This document shows positions 11,846-20,945 of a DNA stretch of 64,000 nucleotides, piece after piece. The notes under the pieces are model-generated. The model worked only from the letters and a program-made list of their open reading frames with translations, did no database searches and was not told the origin of the DNA. This stretch comes from Shinella curvata (GTDB taxonomy: Bacteria > Pseudomonadota > Alphaproteobacteria > Rhizobiales > Rhizobiaceae): NCBI RefSeq assembly GCF_022899935.1, contig NZ_JALJCJ010000007.1:261064-325063 (forward strand), in the 5' to 3' direction. Each line of letters starts with the position of its first letter. Within the stretch, counting starts at the first letter, position 1. A program made the position numbers and the translations under genes.

Positions 11846-12259
11846 CTGACAACAGCGCACGCAAAGGGAAACGTCATCGGCGTTTTCTCCAGGAGCGCGG
11901 GCCGCAGCGACGATGCCGCCGACCGTGCCCTTCACCTGGTCCTCGCTAGCCTCGAGGACTCGAAGGCAGAAGATATCGTCACGATCAACATTGCCGGTAA
12001 ATCGGCGCTGGGCGACTACATGGTGGTCGTGTCCGGACGCTCGAACCGTCATGTCATGGCGATTGCCGACCACCTCATCTCCGACATGAAGGACGAAGGC
12101 CTGGGCAATGCCCGCGTCGAGGGCCTTGAAGCCGGCGACTGGGTGCTCATCGACACGGGCGATATCATCGTCCATGTGTTCCGGCCGGAGATCCGGGAGT
12201 TCTACAACATCGAACGGATGTGGGCGGCTCCCGAGATGGAAGACGGCACGGTTCACTAA
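11846..12259 (+). CDS. rsfS: Ribosomal silencing factor RsfS, apparently with a CTG start
   Basis: The RsfS/Iojap domain (LVLASLEDSKAEDIVTINI.., SGRSNRHVMAIADHL, GDIIVHVF, FYNIERMW) binds L14 and blocks subunit joining in starved cells. Homology begins well before the first ATG (12020). The frame is closed by TGA at 11819-11821, and between them no ATG, GTG or TTG occurs in frame. CTG at 11846 has AAAGGAA 7 nt upstream and gives 137 residues starting (M)TTAHAKGN. I infer CTG initiation; an ATC or ATT codon is a less likely alternative. It lies between nadD and rlmH, the normal partners. Confidence 0.9.
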   Translation: MTTAHAKGNVIGVFSRSAGRSDDAADRALHLVLASLEDSKAEDIVTINIAGKSALGDYMVVVSGRSNRHVMAIADHLISDMKDEGLGNARVEGLEAGDWVLIDTGDIIVHVFRPEIREFYNIERMWAAPEMEDGTVH

Positions 12260-12344
12260 ACGCGATAAGACGCCGGGCGCCTGTCTGGCGAGGAAACACG
12301 GTGGCGCCGCTGAAGCGCCACCCGAACGGACAGGGCTTCTGGCG

Positions 12345-12827
12345 ATGCGGGTTGGACTTTTTGCGGTTGGACGGCTGAAGGCCGGCCCTGAGAAGGATCT
12401 TGCGGCCCGCTATATCGATCGTTTCGCCAAGGCCGGTCCCGCCATCGGCCTCGAACTCGGCAAAATGGCCGAAGTCGGTGAAAGCCGTGCCGGCAATGCC
12501 GAGACCCGCAAGCGCGAGGAAGCGGCAATGCTGGAAAAGGCGCTGCCCGACGGCGCCGTGCTGATCCTGCTCGACGAGCGCGGCAAGTCGCTCGATTCGC
12601 CCGGTTTCGCCACGCTCCTCGGCGGCTTCCGCGATGCCGGAAAACGCGAACTGATGATCGCCATCGGCGGCGCCGACGGGCTCGATCCGGCGCTTTACGA
12701 CCGCGCCGACGCAACGCTCTGCCTCGGCAAGATGACCTGGCCGCACCAGCTCGTGCGCATCCTGCTCGCCGAGCAGCTTTATCGCGCCGTCACCATTCTC
12801 TCCGGCCATCCCTATCACCGCAGCTGA
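12345..12827 (+). CDS. rlmH: 23S rRNA (pseudouridine1915-N3)-methyltransferase RlmH
   Basis: The 160-residue SPOUT-class methyltransferase contains LDERGKSLDSPGFA, IGGADGLDP and the C-terminal HPYHR, all conserved in RlmH. It methylates pseudouridine 1915 in helix 69 of 23S rRNA within assembled 70S ribosomes. The start at ATG 12345 gives MRVGLFAVGRLK, the expected N-terminus; the frame is open upstream by chance. It is the last of the ribosome-linked genes before the envelope group. Confidence 0.96.
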   Translation: MRVGLFAVGRLKAGPEKDLAARYIDRFAKAGPAIGLELGKMAEVGESRAGNAETRKREEAAMLEKALPDGAVLILLDERGKSLDSPGFATLLGGFRDAGKRELMIAIGGADGLDPALYDRADATLCLGKMTWPHQLVRILLAEQLYRAVTILSGHPYHRS

Positions 12828-12973
12828 CACCATCGCCGCGCAAGCCCCAAAGTTCAGGATAGCAGAGGCCGTATTTTTGGCGCTCTTCTGTCCAAGGGAT
12901 CTTCAGGCCGCAGGATTTCTTGGCGAAAACGCCAAATCAGCATAGAGCGGTCAGAACGGATTTTTGGGAAACG

Positions 12974-14395
12974 ATGAGGAAAACCGGCAAAGCCTATCCC
13001 GGTGGAGATGTCAGCCGCCTGCTGCGGCCGGCGCTGCTGTCGGCTGTGCTGTCGCTTGCCCTCCTGCCTCATTCCGTCCACGCCGAGCCGAACGAGGCCG
13101 CCGTCACGACCGGTTCCCTGCCGAAGGCCGAACTCGACCCAGCCGCAGCACTTTCGCTGCGTCGCGACAGCACACGCCGCGAACTGGAAACACTGTCCCA
13201 GTCGATCACCGTCTCGGACGAGAAGACCAAGGCGCTAGAAGCCGAAATCGCCAAGCTCGACAAGTCACGCCAGAACCTGCGCGACGAAATCCTGAAATCG
13301 GCAGCGATGCGCAAGGACATGGAAGAGAAGATCCTGGCCGGAGAAAAGCGGCTGGAGGGCATGCGCGAGCGGGAAGCGGGCGTGCGCGCCTCGCTGCACG
13401 ATCGCCGTGGCCTTCTCGCCGAAGTGCTTGCTGCCCTTCAGCGCATGGGCCGCAATCCTCCGCCCGCTTTGCTGGTGACGCCGGACGACGCGCTCTCTTC
13501 GGTGCGCAGCGCCATCCTGCTCGGCGCCGTCGTGCCCGGCATCCGCAAGGAGACGAACGAACTCATCGACGACCTCTCCGCTCTGATGGACATAAAGAGC
13601 GATATCGACCGCGAGCGTACGGAACTGGCCGACGCCATGCAGTTGCGCGTCGAGGAGGAAAAGCGTTCCGAATTGCTGATTGCCGAAAACGAAGCGCTTG
13701 CCAGCACGAACGGCCGCACGCTCGCCGCCGAGCGTCGCCGCGCCGAGGAATTGGCGGCACGCGCGACCAGTCTCGAGGGCCTTATCGGCGGCCTCGAACG
13801 CGAGATCACGTCCGTGCGCGATGCCGCAGCTCTCGCGAAGTCGCAGGAAGAGGAACGGCGCAACCAGACGGAAGCCGAGCGCGAAAAGGCCAGGGCACTC
13901 GCCCGCGACAGCGTGCCCGACAAAAACCGCATTGCTCCGGCATATGAATTTCAGGAATTGCAGGCGAAACTCGATTATCCAGCGGCAGGCGATGTGCTGC
14001 GCCGGTTCGGCGAAGCGGACGGCACCGGCCACGAATCGCAGGGCATGACGCTGGCGACGAATGCGGGCGCTCTCGTCACGGCGCCGTCGGACGGGTGGAT
14101 CGTCTTTGCCGGAACGTTTCGCAGCTATGGGCGCATGATCATCCTGAATGCCGGCGAGGGCTACCATCTGGTGCTGTCGGGCATGGACAAGGTGAACGTG
14201 CGGGAAGGTCAGTTCGTCGTGGCGGGTGAACCGCTCGCCGTGATGGGTGAAAAAAGGGTCGCGAGTGTCAACGCTTTGACGCTGGAAACAGACAAGCCGA
14301 CACTCTACATTGAATTCCGAAAGAACGGAAAGCCGGTTGATTCCCAGCCGTGGTGGTCCGCCAAATATTCTGGAAAGGCACGCAATGATTCGTAG
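12974..14395 (+). CDS. EnvC-like murein hydrolase activator (degenerate LytM domain)
   Basis: The 473-residue protein has a Sec signal peptide (1-~37, ending SVHA), long charged coiled coils (about 60-150 and 220-320) and a C-terminal LytM/M23 fold (about 345-470). The zinc ligands look lost: the GxxHxGxD region reads SQGMTLAT and the HxH position reads LSGMDK. The ending LYIEFRKNGKPVDSQPW matches EnvC. EnvC-type proteins activate periplasmic amidases during cell separation rather than cutting peptidoglycan. ATG 12974, preceded by GGGAA, gives the proper signal peptide. The stop overlaps ctpA by 11 nt. Confidence 0.9.
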   Translation: MRKTGKAYPGGDVSRLLRPALLSAVLSLALLPHSVHAEPNEAAVTTGSLPKAELDPAAALSLRRDSTRRELETLSQSITVSDEKTKALEAEIAKLDKSRQNLRDEILKSAAMRKDMEEKILAGEKRLEGMREREAGVRASLHDRRGLLAEVLAALQRMGRNPPPALLVTPDDALSSVRSAILLGAVVPGIRKETNELIDDLSALMDIKSDIDRERTELADAMQLRVEEEKRSELLIAENEALASTNGRTLAAERRRAEELAARATSLEGLIGGLEREITSVRDAAALAKSQEEERRNQTEAEREKARALARDSVPDKNRIAPAYEFQELQAKLDYPAAGDVLRRFGEADGTGHESQGMTLATNAGALVTAPSDGWIVFAGTFRSYGRMIILNAGEGYHLVLSGMDKVNVREGQFVVAGEPLAVMGEKRVASVNALTLETDKPTLYIEFRKNGKPVDSQPWWSAKYSGKARNDS

Positions 14396-15707
14396 GGCTT
14401 CACTCGTTCTCGTCGGTGCACTCATGGGTGCGACGGCCATGAGCGTCATCAACACGGCAACGCTGCCCGCCGAAGCCGCCGGCTCGTCGACCTATCGCGA
14501 GCTTTCCATCTTCGGTGACGTGTTCGAGCGCGTGCGCGCGCAATATGTGACGCCGCCGAAGGAAGACCAGCTGATCGAGAATGCCATCAACGGCATGCTC
14601 ACGTCGCTCGACCCGCATTCGTCCTACATGAATGCCAAGGACGCCGACGACATGCGCACCCAGACGCGCGGCGAATTCGGCGGTCTCGGCATCGAGGTCA
14701 CGATGGAAGACGAGCTCGTCAAGGTCATCACGCCGATCGACGACACGCCGGCTGCCCGCGCGGGCGTTCTCGCCGGCGACTTCATTTCCAAGATCGACGG
14801 CGCCGATGTGCGCGGTTTGAAGCTGGAGGAAGCCGTCGAGAAGATGCGCGGCGCGGTCAACACGCCGATCAAGCTGACGCTGATTCGCAAGGGCGCCGAC
14901 AAACCGATCGAACTCACCATCATGCGCGACATCATCGCCGTGAAGGCCGTCAAGTCCCGCGTCGAGGGGGATGTCGGTTATCTCCGCGTCATCTCGTTCA
15001 CGGAAAAGACCTATGACGACCTCGAAGCCGCGATCGAGAAAATCAAGGAAGAGGTTCCCGCCGACAAGCTGAAGGGCTACGTGCTCGATCTTCGCCTCAA
15101 TCCGGGCGGTCTGCTCGATCAGGCGATCAACGTCTCCGACGCCTTCCTGGAACGCGGCGAGGTGGTCTCGACGCGCGGTCGCAACGAGGACGAAACCCGC
15201 CGCTTCAACGCGACGCCGGGCGACATCACCGACGGCAAGCCGGTCATCGTCATGGTCAATGGCGGTTCGGCCTCGGCGTCGGAAATCGTCGCGGGTGCGC
15301 TGCAGGATCTGCGCCGCGCCACCGTTCTCGGCACGCGGTCCTTCGGCAAGGGCTCGGTCCAGACCATCATCCCGATGGGCGATGCCGGCGCGCTGCGCCT
15401 GACGACCGCGCTCTACTACACGCCGTCGGGCAAATCGATCCAGGGAACGGGCATCACCCCCGACATCACGGTCGAACAGCCGCTGCCGGCCGAGCTGCAG
15501 GGCAAGCTGGAAACCGCTGGCGAATCCAGCCTGCGCGGTCATATCCAGGGCCAGAGCGAAACGGAGCAGGGCTCCGGTTCCGCAGCATACGTGCCGCCGG
15601 AAGCCAAGGACGACGTACAGCTTCAGTACGCGCTGGAACTGTTGCGCGGCCAGAAGACCGACAAGGCCTTCCCGGCCAATCCGGAAAAGGCAGAACTGAA
15701 GAACTGA
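14385..15707 (+). CDS. ctpA: Carboxy-terminal processing protease, S41 family
   Basis: The 440-residue protein has an N-terminal signal or anchor (MIRRASLVLVGALMGA), a PDZ domain (about 92-165, GGLGIEVT) and the S41 serine-protease domain. The catalytic dyad is Ser in GGSASASEIVAG (about 296) and Lys in SFGKGSVQ (about 322). CtpA cleaves C-termini of periplasmic substrates, often controlling peptidoglycan hydrolases. That fits its translational overlap with the EnvC-like gene just upstream. A proline/glutamine-rich tail beyond 380 is variable. Confidence 0.95.
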   Translation: MIRRASLVLVGALMGATAMSVINTATLPAEAAGSSTYRELSIFGDVFERVRAQYVTPPKEDQLIENAINGMLTSLDPHSSYMNAKDADDMRTQTRGEFGGLGIEVTMEDELVKVITPIDDTPAARAGVLAGDFISKIDGADVRGLKLEEAVEKMRGAVNTPIKLTLIRKGADKPIELTIMRDIIAVKAVKSRVEGDVGYLRVISFTEKTYDDLEAAIEKIKEEVPADKLKGYVLDLRLNPGGLLDQAINVSDAFLERGEVVSTRGRNEDETRRFNATPGDITDGKPVIVMVNGGSASASEIVAGALQDLRRATVLGTRSFGKGSVQTIIPMGDAGALRLTTALYYTPSGKSIQGTGITPDITVEQPLPAELQGKLETAGESSLRGHIQGQSETEQGSGSAAYVPPEAKDDVQLQYALELLRGQKTDKAFPANPEKAELKN

Positions 15708-15780
15708 TCCGCTTCATCCGGGCCTGTCACCACACGGGCCCGGGTTTCCTCATGCAGCTTCCGGCCGGCGCAGACTGACC

Positions 15781-16989
15781 TTGGGCACAGACATTCACGC
15801 ACCGCTCGGCCAGAACCGCAAGGAAAGGCCGCAATCGGCGGGACCATCGCGGTTCCCCGCCGGCAATGCCGTGTTTGCCGTCGCCGTCGCCGGCCTGCTC
15901 GGCTTTTCCGGCTGGACGGCGATGGCGCCGAGCGGCCTCCTCACCACGCCGCTGCCGGCACCCGCAGACGAAACCGCCAGCAACAGCCAGACCGAGGGCA
16001 AGGCCGACCAGAAGGTCGCCGTAGCCGACAGGGAGCGCGTGCCGCGCACATCGGGCCTTTCGGGCGGACGCGTCGAGGAGACCCTCACCGACGACGGTAA
16101 TGTCGTGCGCACCTACAAGCCCGGCACGCGCAGCGGTAATGGACCACTGATCATCGAGGCGAGCCGCGTCGGGCAGGATCAGCGCACCGCCGCCTTTCCG
16201 AACGAGGACCTGCTCGAGGATACGTCCGACGGGAAGATCCCCGTCATCGGCCTCGACGGCACCCGGCCGATGGACCAGTATGCCCGGCCGTGGTCGGGTG
16301 CGCGCGGCACGCGCATCGCCATCGTCGTCGGCGGCCTCGGCCTCAGCCAGACGGGCACGCAGCGCGCCCTCAAACAACTGCCCGGCGAAGTCACGCTGGC
16401 TTTCGCCGCCAGCGGCAACAGCCTGCCTCGCTGGATGCAGGAAGCACGCCGCAACGGCCACGAAATCCTGCTGCAGGTGCCGTTCGAGCCGTTCGACTAC
16501 CCGGAAAACGACCCCGGCCCGCACACGCTGCGCACGGATCTCGGCGAGGCCAAGAACCTTGCCGAGTTGCACCGCGCCATGGCGAAGACCACCAACTATA
16601 CGGGCATCGTGAACTTCATGGGTGGGCGCTTCCTGTCCGATGCCGATGCGCTGGAGCCCGTCATCCGCGATGTCGCCAGCCGCGGCCTGCTCTTCCTTGA
16701 CGACGGCAGTTCGGCACAGTCGCTGTCCGGTACCATCGCCGGCACCGTCGAGGCGCCGCATGCCTTTGCCGATCTCCAGCTCGACGCCGACCTGTCGCGT
16801 GCATCGGTTCTGAAGAAGCTGGACGAGCTGGAGCGCATCGCGAGGCGCAACGGCACGGCCATCGGTGTCGCCTCAGCCTTCGATGAAAGTGTGGACGCTA
16901 TTCGCGAATGGTGCGAGGAAGCGGGCAGCCGCGGCATCGAAATCGTCGGCGTCGCGTCGCTCGCGGATATCCTCGCCAAGAAGCAATAG
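15781..16989 (+). CDS. Divergent polysaccharide deacetylase (YibQ/DUF610 family), TTG start
   Basis: The 402-residue protein has one N-terminal membrane segment (about 28-46), a low-complexity linker, and a deacetylase-like NodB fold (about 175-400) with [34 protein letters not shown] and [15 protein letters not shown]. In family knowledge these YibQ-like proteins often sit beside envC and ctpA; the catalytic metal motif differs from true NodB enzymes. The start is TTG 15781 ([12 protein letters not shown]), since no ATG occurs before the membrane helix. Periplasmic and envelope-related; the precise function is unknown. Confidence 0.9.
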   Translation: MGTDIHAPLGQNRKERPQSAGPSRFPAGNAVFAVAVAGLLGFSGWTAMAPSGLLTTPLPAPADETASNSQTEGKADQKVAVADRERVPRTSGLSGGRVEETLTDDGNVVRTYKPGTRSGNGPLIIEASRVGQDQRTAAFPNEDLLEDTSDGKIPVIGLDGTRPMDQYARPWSGARGTRIAIVVGGLGLSQTGTQRALKQLPGEVTLAFAASGNSLPRWMQEARRNGHEILLQVPFEPFDYPENDPGPHTLRTDLGEAKNLAELHRAMAKTTNYTGIVNFMGGRFLSDADALEPVIRDVASRGLLFLDDGSSAQSLSGTIAGTVEAPHAFADLQLDADLSRASVLKKLDELERIARRNGTAIGVASAFDESVDAIREWCEEAGSRGIEIVGVASLADILAKKQ

Positions 16990-16999
16990 GAAGATTCGG

Positions 17000-17527
17000 A
17001 TGGGCAAGGACAAGGACAGGGTGATCCGGGCAGAGGACCTGCCCTACCGCCCCTGCGTCGGCATCATGGTGCTGAATGCGGACAATGCGGTGTGGGCCGG
17101 CCGCCGCATCGCCATCGGCAATTCCGAGTATGACGGCTCGCCGCAGCTCTGGCAGATGCCGCAGGGCGGTATCGACAAGGGCGAGGATCCGCTGAAAGCC
17201 GCCTATCGCGAGCTCTACGAGGAAACCGGCATGAAGAGCGTCACGCTGCTTGCCGATGCTGGGCGCTGGATCAACTACGACCTGCCGGAGCACCTGATCG
17301 GCATCGGCCTCAAGGGAAAATTCCGCGGCCAGACCCAGCGCTGGTATGCCTTCCGCTTCGACGGAGCCGAAAGCGAGATTGCCATCAACCCGCCGCCAGG
17401 TGGTCACGAGCCGGAATTCGACGCGTGGGGCTGGAAGAAGATGCGGGAGCTGCCCGAGCTCATCGTGCCTTTCAAGCGCAAGGTCTATGAAGAAGTCGTC
17501 GCCGCCTTCGCCCATCTGGCGCCCTGA
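17000..17527 (+). CDS. rppH: RNA pyrophosphohydrolase (Nudix)
   Basis: The 175-residue protein holds a Nudix box ([22 protein letters not shown], about 56-77) with the REL.EE metal ligands, preceded by [11 protein letters not shown] and WQMPQGG. This is the IalA/RppH group of plant and animal-associated alphaproteobacteria, which removes pyrophosphate from 5'-triphosphate RNA and hydrolyses dinucleoside polyphosphates. It starts 10 nt after the deacetylase-like gene and ends the operon at a strong bidirectional terminator. Confidence 0.95.
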   Translation: MGKDKDRVIRAEDLPYRPCVGIMVLNADNAVWAGRRIAIGNSEYDGSPQLWQMPQGGIDKGEDPLKAAYRELYEETGMKSVTLLADAGRWINYDLPEHLIGIGLKGKFRGQTQRWYAFRFDGAESEIAINPPPGGHEPEFDAWGWKKMRELPELIVPFKRKVYEEVVAAFAHLAP

Positions 17528-17532
17528 ATGCA

Positions 17533-17565
17533 AAAACCCTCCCCGGTGAACCGGGGAGGGTTTTC
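17533..17565. terminator. Bidirectional terminator between rppH and the RTX gene
   Basis: AAACCCTCCCCGG (from 17534) pairs perfectly with CCGGGGAGGGTTT around TGAA, with A and T runs on both sides. It can serve both convergent genes. Confidence 0.9.
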
Positions 17566-17577
17566 GGTTTCCTGGGA

Positions 17578-20547
17578 TCAGAGGAAACCGAAGTCGCTGG
17601 TCGACAGGGTCTTGATGCCCTGCAGCGTCGCGACCAGTTCAAGGTCCGCTTCCAGGCCCTTGCCATCCGAATCGAACCAGAGGCGGCCGTTGTCGCTTTC
17701 GAACAGGAACGTACCCTTGCTCGAGGTCGCCACCGGATCGGCACCGACGATGAGCGTCACAGTCGCGTCGCCGGACGCGATGCCATAGTCGCTGCGGTCG
17801 ATCATCAGCTTGTCCTGGCCGCGGGTGAAGTCGGTAATGACGTCACCTTCGCCATCCCGGCCGGCACTGGCGAAGACGAACTGGTCATTGCCGGTGCCGC
17901 CGGTCAGCCAGTCGTCGCCCGCACCGCCGACGAGCACGTCATTGCCGCCGCGCCCATGCAGCACGTCATCGGCGTCGCCGCCGTAGAACGTGTTGTTGCT
18001 CGCATCGCCCTTGATGTCGTCGTCGGCGCTGCTGCCGTGGATGATCTCGATGCCCTTGACGGTCAGGCCGAGAGCAAGGCCCTTGTTCTTCGCCTGGCTT
18101 TCGAGATCGAGCACAACGGAGGTCGGGCCGTCGTAGAACATCAGCGTATCCGTGCCTGTGCCGCCGTCGAAGATATCCTTGCCGGTGAATTCGGTACGGA
18201 CAAGCGTGTCGTCGCCGATATCCCCGAACAGCTGGTCGCTACCCGCACCGTCTTCAAGACGGTCGTTGCCGCCGGCACCATGCAGCACGTCGTTGCCGGC
18301 ATTGCCGTAGAGCTTGTCGTGCAGGCTGCCGCCGGTGACCGTGTCCTTGCCCTTGGAGCCGTCATAGACCAGCGCCTCGAAAGCGTTGAAGTTGGTCGTG
18401 GCATCGACGATCACCTTGCCGGTGGTGAACGTGAAGGTGATGTCCTTCGTCTGTTCGGCGACGTCGAGGTCGAGAACGTCGGTCCCGATACCGCCGTCGG
18501 CAAGATCGCCGATCCCGGCATAGACGGTGTCGTTGCCGGCGTCGGCATAGAGCTTGTCCTTGCCGCCCGTGCGGTTGAGGCCGTCACCGTAGAGCGTATC
18601 GTTGCCGTCGCCGCCGCGCAGCGTGTCGTTGCCGGCGTCGCCCGAGAGGAAGTCGTTGCCTGCACCGCCGGTCAGCGTATCGTTGCCCGCACCGCCACGA
18701 AGTTCGTCACTCAGCGCCCCGCCAGTAAAGACGTCGTTGCCCGCACCGCCGTAGAGGGCGATGCGCTCAATGCTCGTCACCGTCACGGGCGTACCGGCGA
18801 CGACAACGCTCGGTGCCACCTTGAAGGTGATGCCCGAAGCGTATTTGCTGAAATCGATGGAAGCGAAGTCGGTGCCCGTACCGCCGTTGAGCGTGAGCTT
18901 GCCGGTGGAGGCCGTGCGATAGAAGCTGTCATTGCCGGTGCCGAGATCGACCGTGTTGTGGCCGATCGACGAACCGAGGTCGCCGACGCGCACCACGTCG
19001 TTGCCGTCGCCGGCATTGATCGTGTTGGTGCCGCCGGTGTCGTACAGGCTATCGTTGCCGGCACCGGAGGTGAGTTTGTCATTGCCCGCACCGCCATCGA
19101 GCACGTCGCCGCCGGCGGTGCCGATCAGCGTATCGTTGCCGGCAAAACCATAGAAACGCACACTGCTGGCCGAACCGACCGATTTCACGACGTCACTGCC
19201 CGAGCCGAAGGACACTTCGATCGTCTCGAAGTTGTTCAGCGTCGTGCCATCGCTGATCTTGGCGGAGGCACCGGTCGCCTCGAAAGTGAGAGCCATCGTC
19301 GCGGTCTTGCGGTCGACGGACACGGTATCGATGCCCTTACCGCCATCGGCCGTATCGGAACCACCATCCCCGAGCACGACGTAGTCGGCGCCCGTGCCGG
19401 TCGTGACCCTGTCCTTGCCGAGGCCGGCATCGACGCGGTTGCTGCCGTCACCGGCATTGACGATGTCATTGCCAGCCCCCGAATTGATGACGTCGTTGCC
19501 GGAAAGCGTCGTGATCGTGTTGGCGCCGGTACCGGTCGCATTGATTGTGTAGTGCTCGAAGCCGGAAACCGTCGTGCCGCCGCCGATCGTGTTGACCACG
19601 GTTGCCGCCTTGGCCGTGAAATTGCCGCTGAAGGCCTCGATCACCAAACGGTCGCTGCCGCTCGTGTCGGTGATCGTGTCCTTGCCCTCACCGTATTTGT
19701 AGGTGACCGTGTCGTTGCCCGCGCCGCCATTGATCGTGTCGTTGCCGGCACCGCCGTCGATGATGTCATCACCGGCGTCGCCGTAGAGCTTGTCGTTTCC
19801 GGCTTCGCCATAGATCATGTCCATGGCGTCGCCGCCATAGACGGTATCGTTGCCAGCACCACCATAGAGAAGGTCGCCGCCCTGATCACCGTAAAGGAGA
19901 TCGTCGTCGGCACCGCCCGTGAGGTAATCGGTGCCGTAACCGCCGCGCAACGTATCCTTGCCCTCGTCGCCCATCAGCATGTCGAAGCCGCGACCGCCCG
20001 AAAGGATGTCATCACCGCGACCACCCGTCAGCATGTCGGAATAGTTGCCGCCGGTGATGCGGTCGGCGAGGCTCGTGCCCGTGATCTGGAAGCTCTCGAC
20101 ATTGAGCGTGCTGACATTGCCCGTCAGCATCTGGGGCGCGATCCAGTCCTTGATGGTGATGTTGAGGCCGGTTGCCTGGTCGGAATAGTCGATCACCAGT
20201 CGGTCCGTACCGGAACCGCCATCGACGACGTCGCCGGCAGCCGTCTGCAGCTTGTTCATAAACAGCATGTCACGGCCGGAACCGCCGTAGAGCTTGTCGG
20301 CACCCGCGCCGCCGTCGATCATGTCGTCGCCGCTATCGCCATAGAGCTTGTCGGCGCCCTCGTCCCCCATGAGATAGTCGTTCTGGAAGGAACCATTGGC
20401 CGTGTCATCACCGGCACCGCCGAGGATCTGATCAGCGCCCATGCCACCATCGATCTTGTCGGCGCCACCGAGCGCCATGATGAAATCGTCTTCGAGATCG
20501 CTGCCGAGCAAATTGTCGACGCCATCCGTACCCATTACCATACCCAT
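17578..20547 (-). CDS. RTX-repeat Ca2+-binding protein, type I secretion substrate
   Basis: The 989-residue protein consists almost wholly of RTX nonapeptides (GGxGNDxLx) in many blocks, separated by beta-rich spacers (SGTDRLVIDYSD, FEHYTINATG, LDLESQAKNKG). Its C-terminal module (GEGDVITDFTRGQDKLMID .. STSDFGFL) has the normal shape of a type I secretion signal. No catalytic domain or signal peptide is seen. The RTX region starts within the first dozen residues, as in NodO-like proteins. I chose ATG 20547 over the longer frame to 20694 because AGGAGG lies 5 nt upstream. No exporter genes are adjacent. Likely extracellular, Ca2+-folded; role unknown. Confidence 0.9.
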   Translation of the reverse strand: MGMVMGTDGVDNLLGSDLEDDFIMALGGADKIDGGMGADQILGGAGDDTANGSFQNDYLMGDEGADKLYGDSGDDMIDGGAGADKLYGGSGRDMLFMNKLQTAAGDVVDGGSGTDRLVIDYSDQATGLNITIKDWIAPQMLTGNVSTLNVESFQITGTSLADRITGGNYSDMLTGGRGDDILSGGRGFDMLMGDEGKDTLRGGYGTDYLTGGADDDLLYGDQGGDLLYGGAGNDTVYGGDAMDMIYGEAGNDKLYGDAGDDIIDGGAGNDTINGGAGNDTVTYKYGEGKDTITDTSGSDRLVIEAFSGNFTAKAATVVNTIGGGTTVSGFEHYTINATGTGANTITTLSGNDVINSGAGNDIVNAGDGSNRVDAGLGKDRVTTGTGADYVVLGDGGSDTADGGKGIDTVSVDRKTATMALTFEATGASAKISDGTTLNNFETIEVSFGSGSDVVKSVGSASSVRFYGFAGNDTLIGTAGGDVLDGGAGNDKLTSGAGNDSLYDTGGTNTINAGDGNDVVRVGDLGSSIGHNTVDLGTGNDSFYRTASTGKLTLNGGTGTDFASIDFSKYASGITFKVAPSVVVAGTPVTVTSIERIALYGGAGNDVFTGGALSDELRGGAGNDTLTGGAGNDFLSGDAGNDTLRGGDGNDTLYGDGLNRTGGKDKLYADAGNDTVYAGIGDLADGGIGTDVLDLDVAEQTKDITFTFTTGKVIVDATTNFNAFEALVYDGSKGKDTVTGGSLHDKLYGNAGNDVLHGAGGNDRLEDGAGSDQLFGDIGDDTLVRTEFTGKDIFDGGTGTDTLMFYDGPTSVVLDLESQAKNKGLALGLTVKGIEIIHGSSADDDIKGDASNNTFYGGDADDVLHGRGGNDVLVGGAGDDWLTGGTGNDQFVFASAGRDGEGDVITDFTRGQDKLMIDRSDYGIASGDATVTLIVGADPVATSSKGTFLFESDNGRLWFDSDGKGLEADLELVATLQGIKTLSTSDFGFL

Positions 20548-20771
20548 CGGGGCCTCCTGATCTTGCGTTCTGGACACCAGCCGGCCCTCACGGCTCCAAC
20601 TGGCGCCGTGTCGTAAGGCATAGAGGTCCGGAGAAGGCGCTGCATCGCGCCGGAAGCGTCCGGGCCGGGCAGTGCGCCCGGGCTGAATCCGCATCCTTTT
20701 CGAGCCGGGACCGGCATCGTCTGTTCAGTCGAACGCCGCGGACTGCATGCGTTCTTGCCGGCTATATTGTG

Positions 20772-20859
20772 CAAAAAAAGTCGCCCCCCTGTTCCCCTGG
20801 GAACTGACAAGGGGGTGCACGGCCCCGGTGCGAAGCACCCCTGTTACCGGGGGAACAGG
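20772..20859 (-). other. Structured leader with a T-run upstream of the RTX gene
   Basis: On the minus strand CCTGTTCCCC (20859-20850) can pair with GGGGAACAGG (20797-20788), enclosing a second stem GGGGTGC/GCACCCC. A CTTTTTTTG tract follows at about 20780-20772. This looks like a terminator or attenuator about 225 nt before the RTX start codon; it may also be the end of an unannotated small RNA. The rest of the 20548-20945 gap holds the bfr terminator and nothing else I recognise. Confidence 0.45.
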
Positions 20860-20885
20860 CTGCAGCGCTGGAGGCCGGAAACGAA

Positions 20886-20912
20886 AAAACCCCGGACGAG
20901 CCGGGGTTTTCA
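20886..20912. terminator. Terminator downstream of bfr
   Basis: AAAACCCCGG (20886-20895) is perfectly inverted as CCGGGGTTTT (20901-20910) around a 5-nt loop. It lies 36 nt past the bfr stop codon. Confidence 0.85.
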
Positions 20913-20945
20913 TCGATCGGGTAGGGCCGCGAAGGGCCGCATGCC

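Noticed and set aside
17956-20616. 886-codon open frame on the plus strand opposite the RTX gene
   Set aside because: It is a shadow of the repetitive GC-rich RTX gene; no homology, low-complexity Val/Ala/Asp composition.
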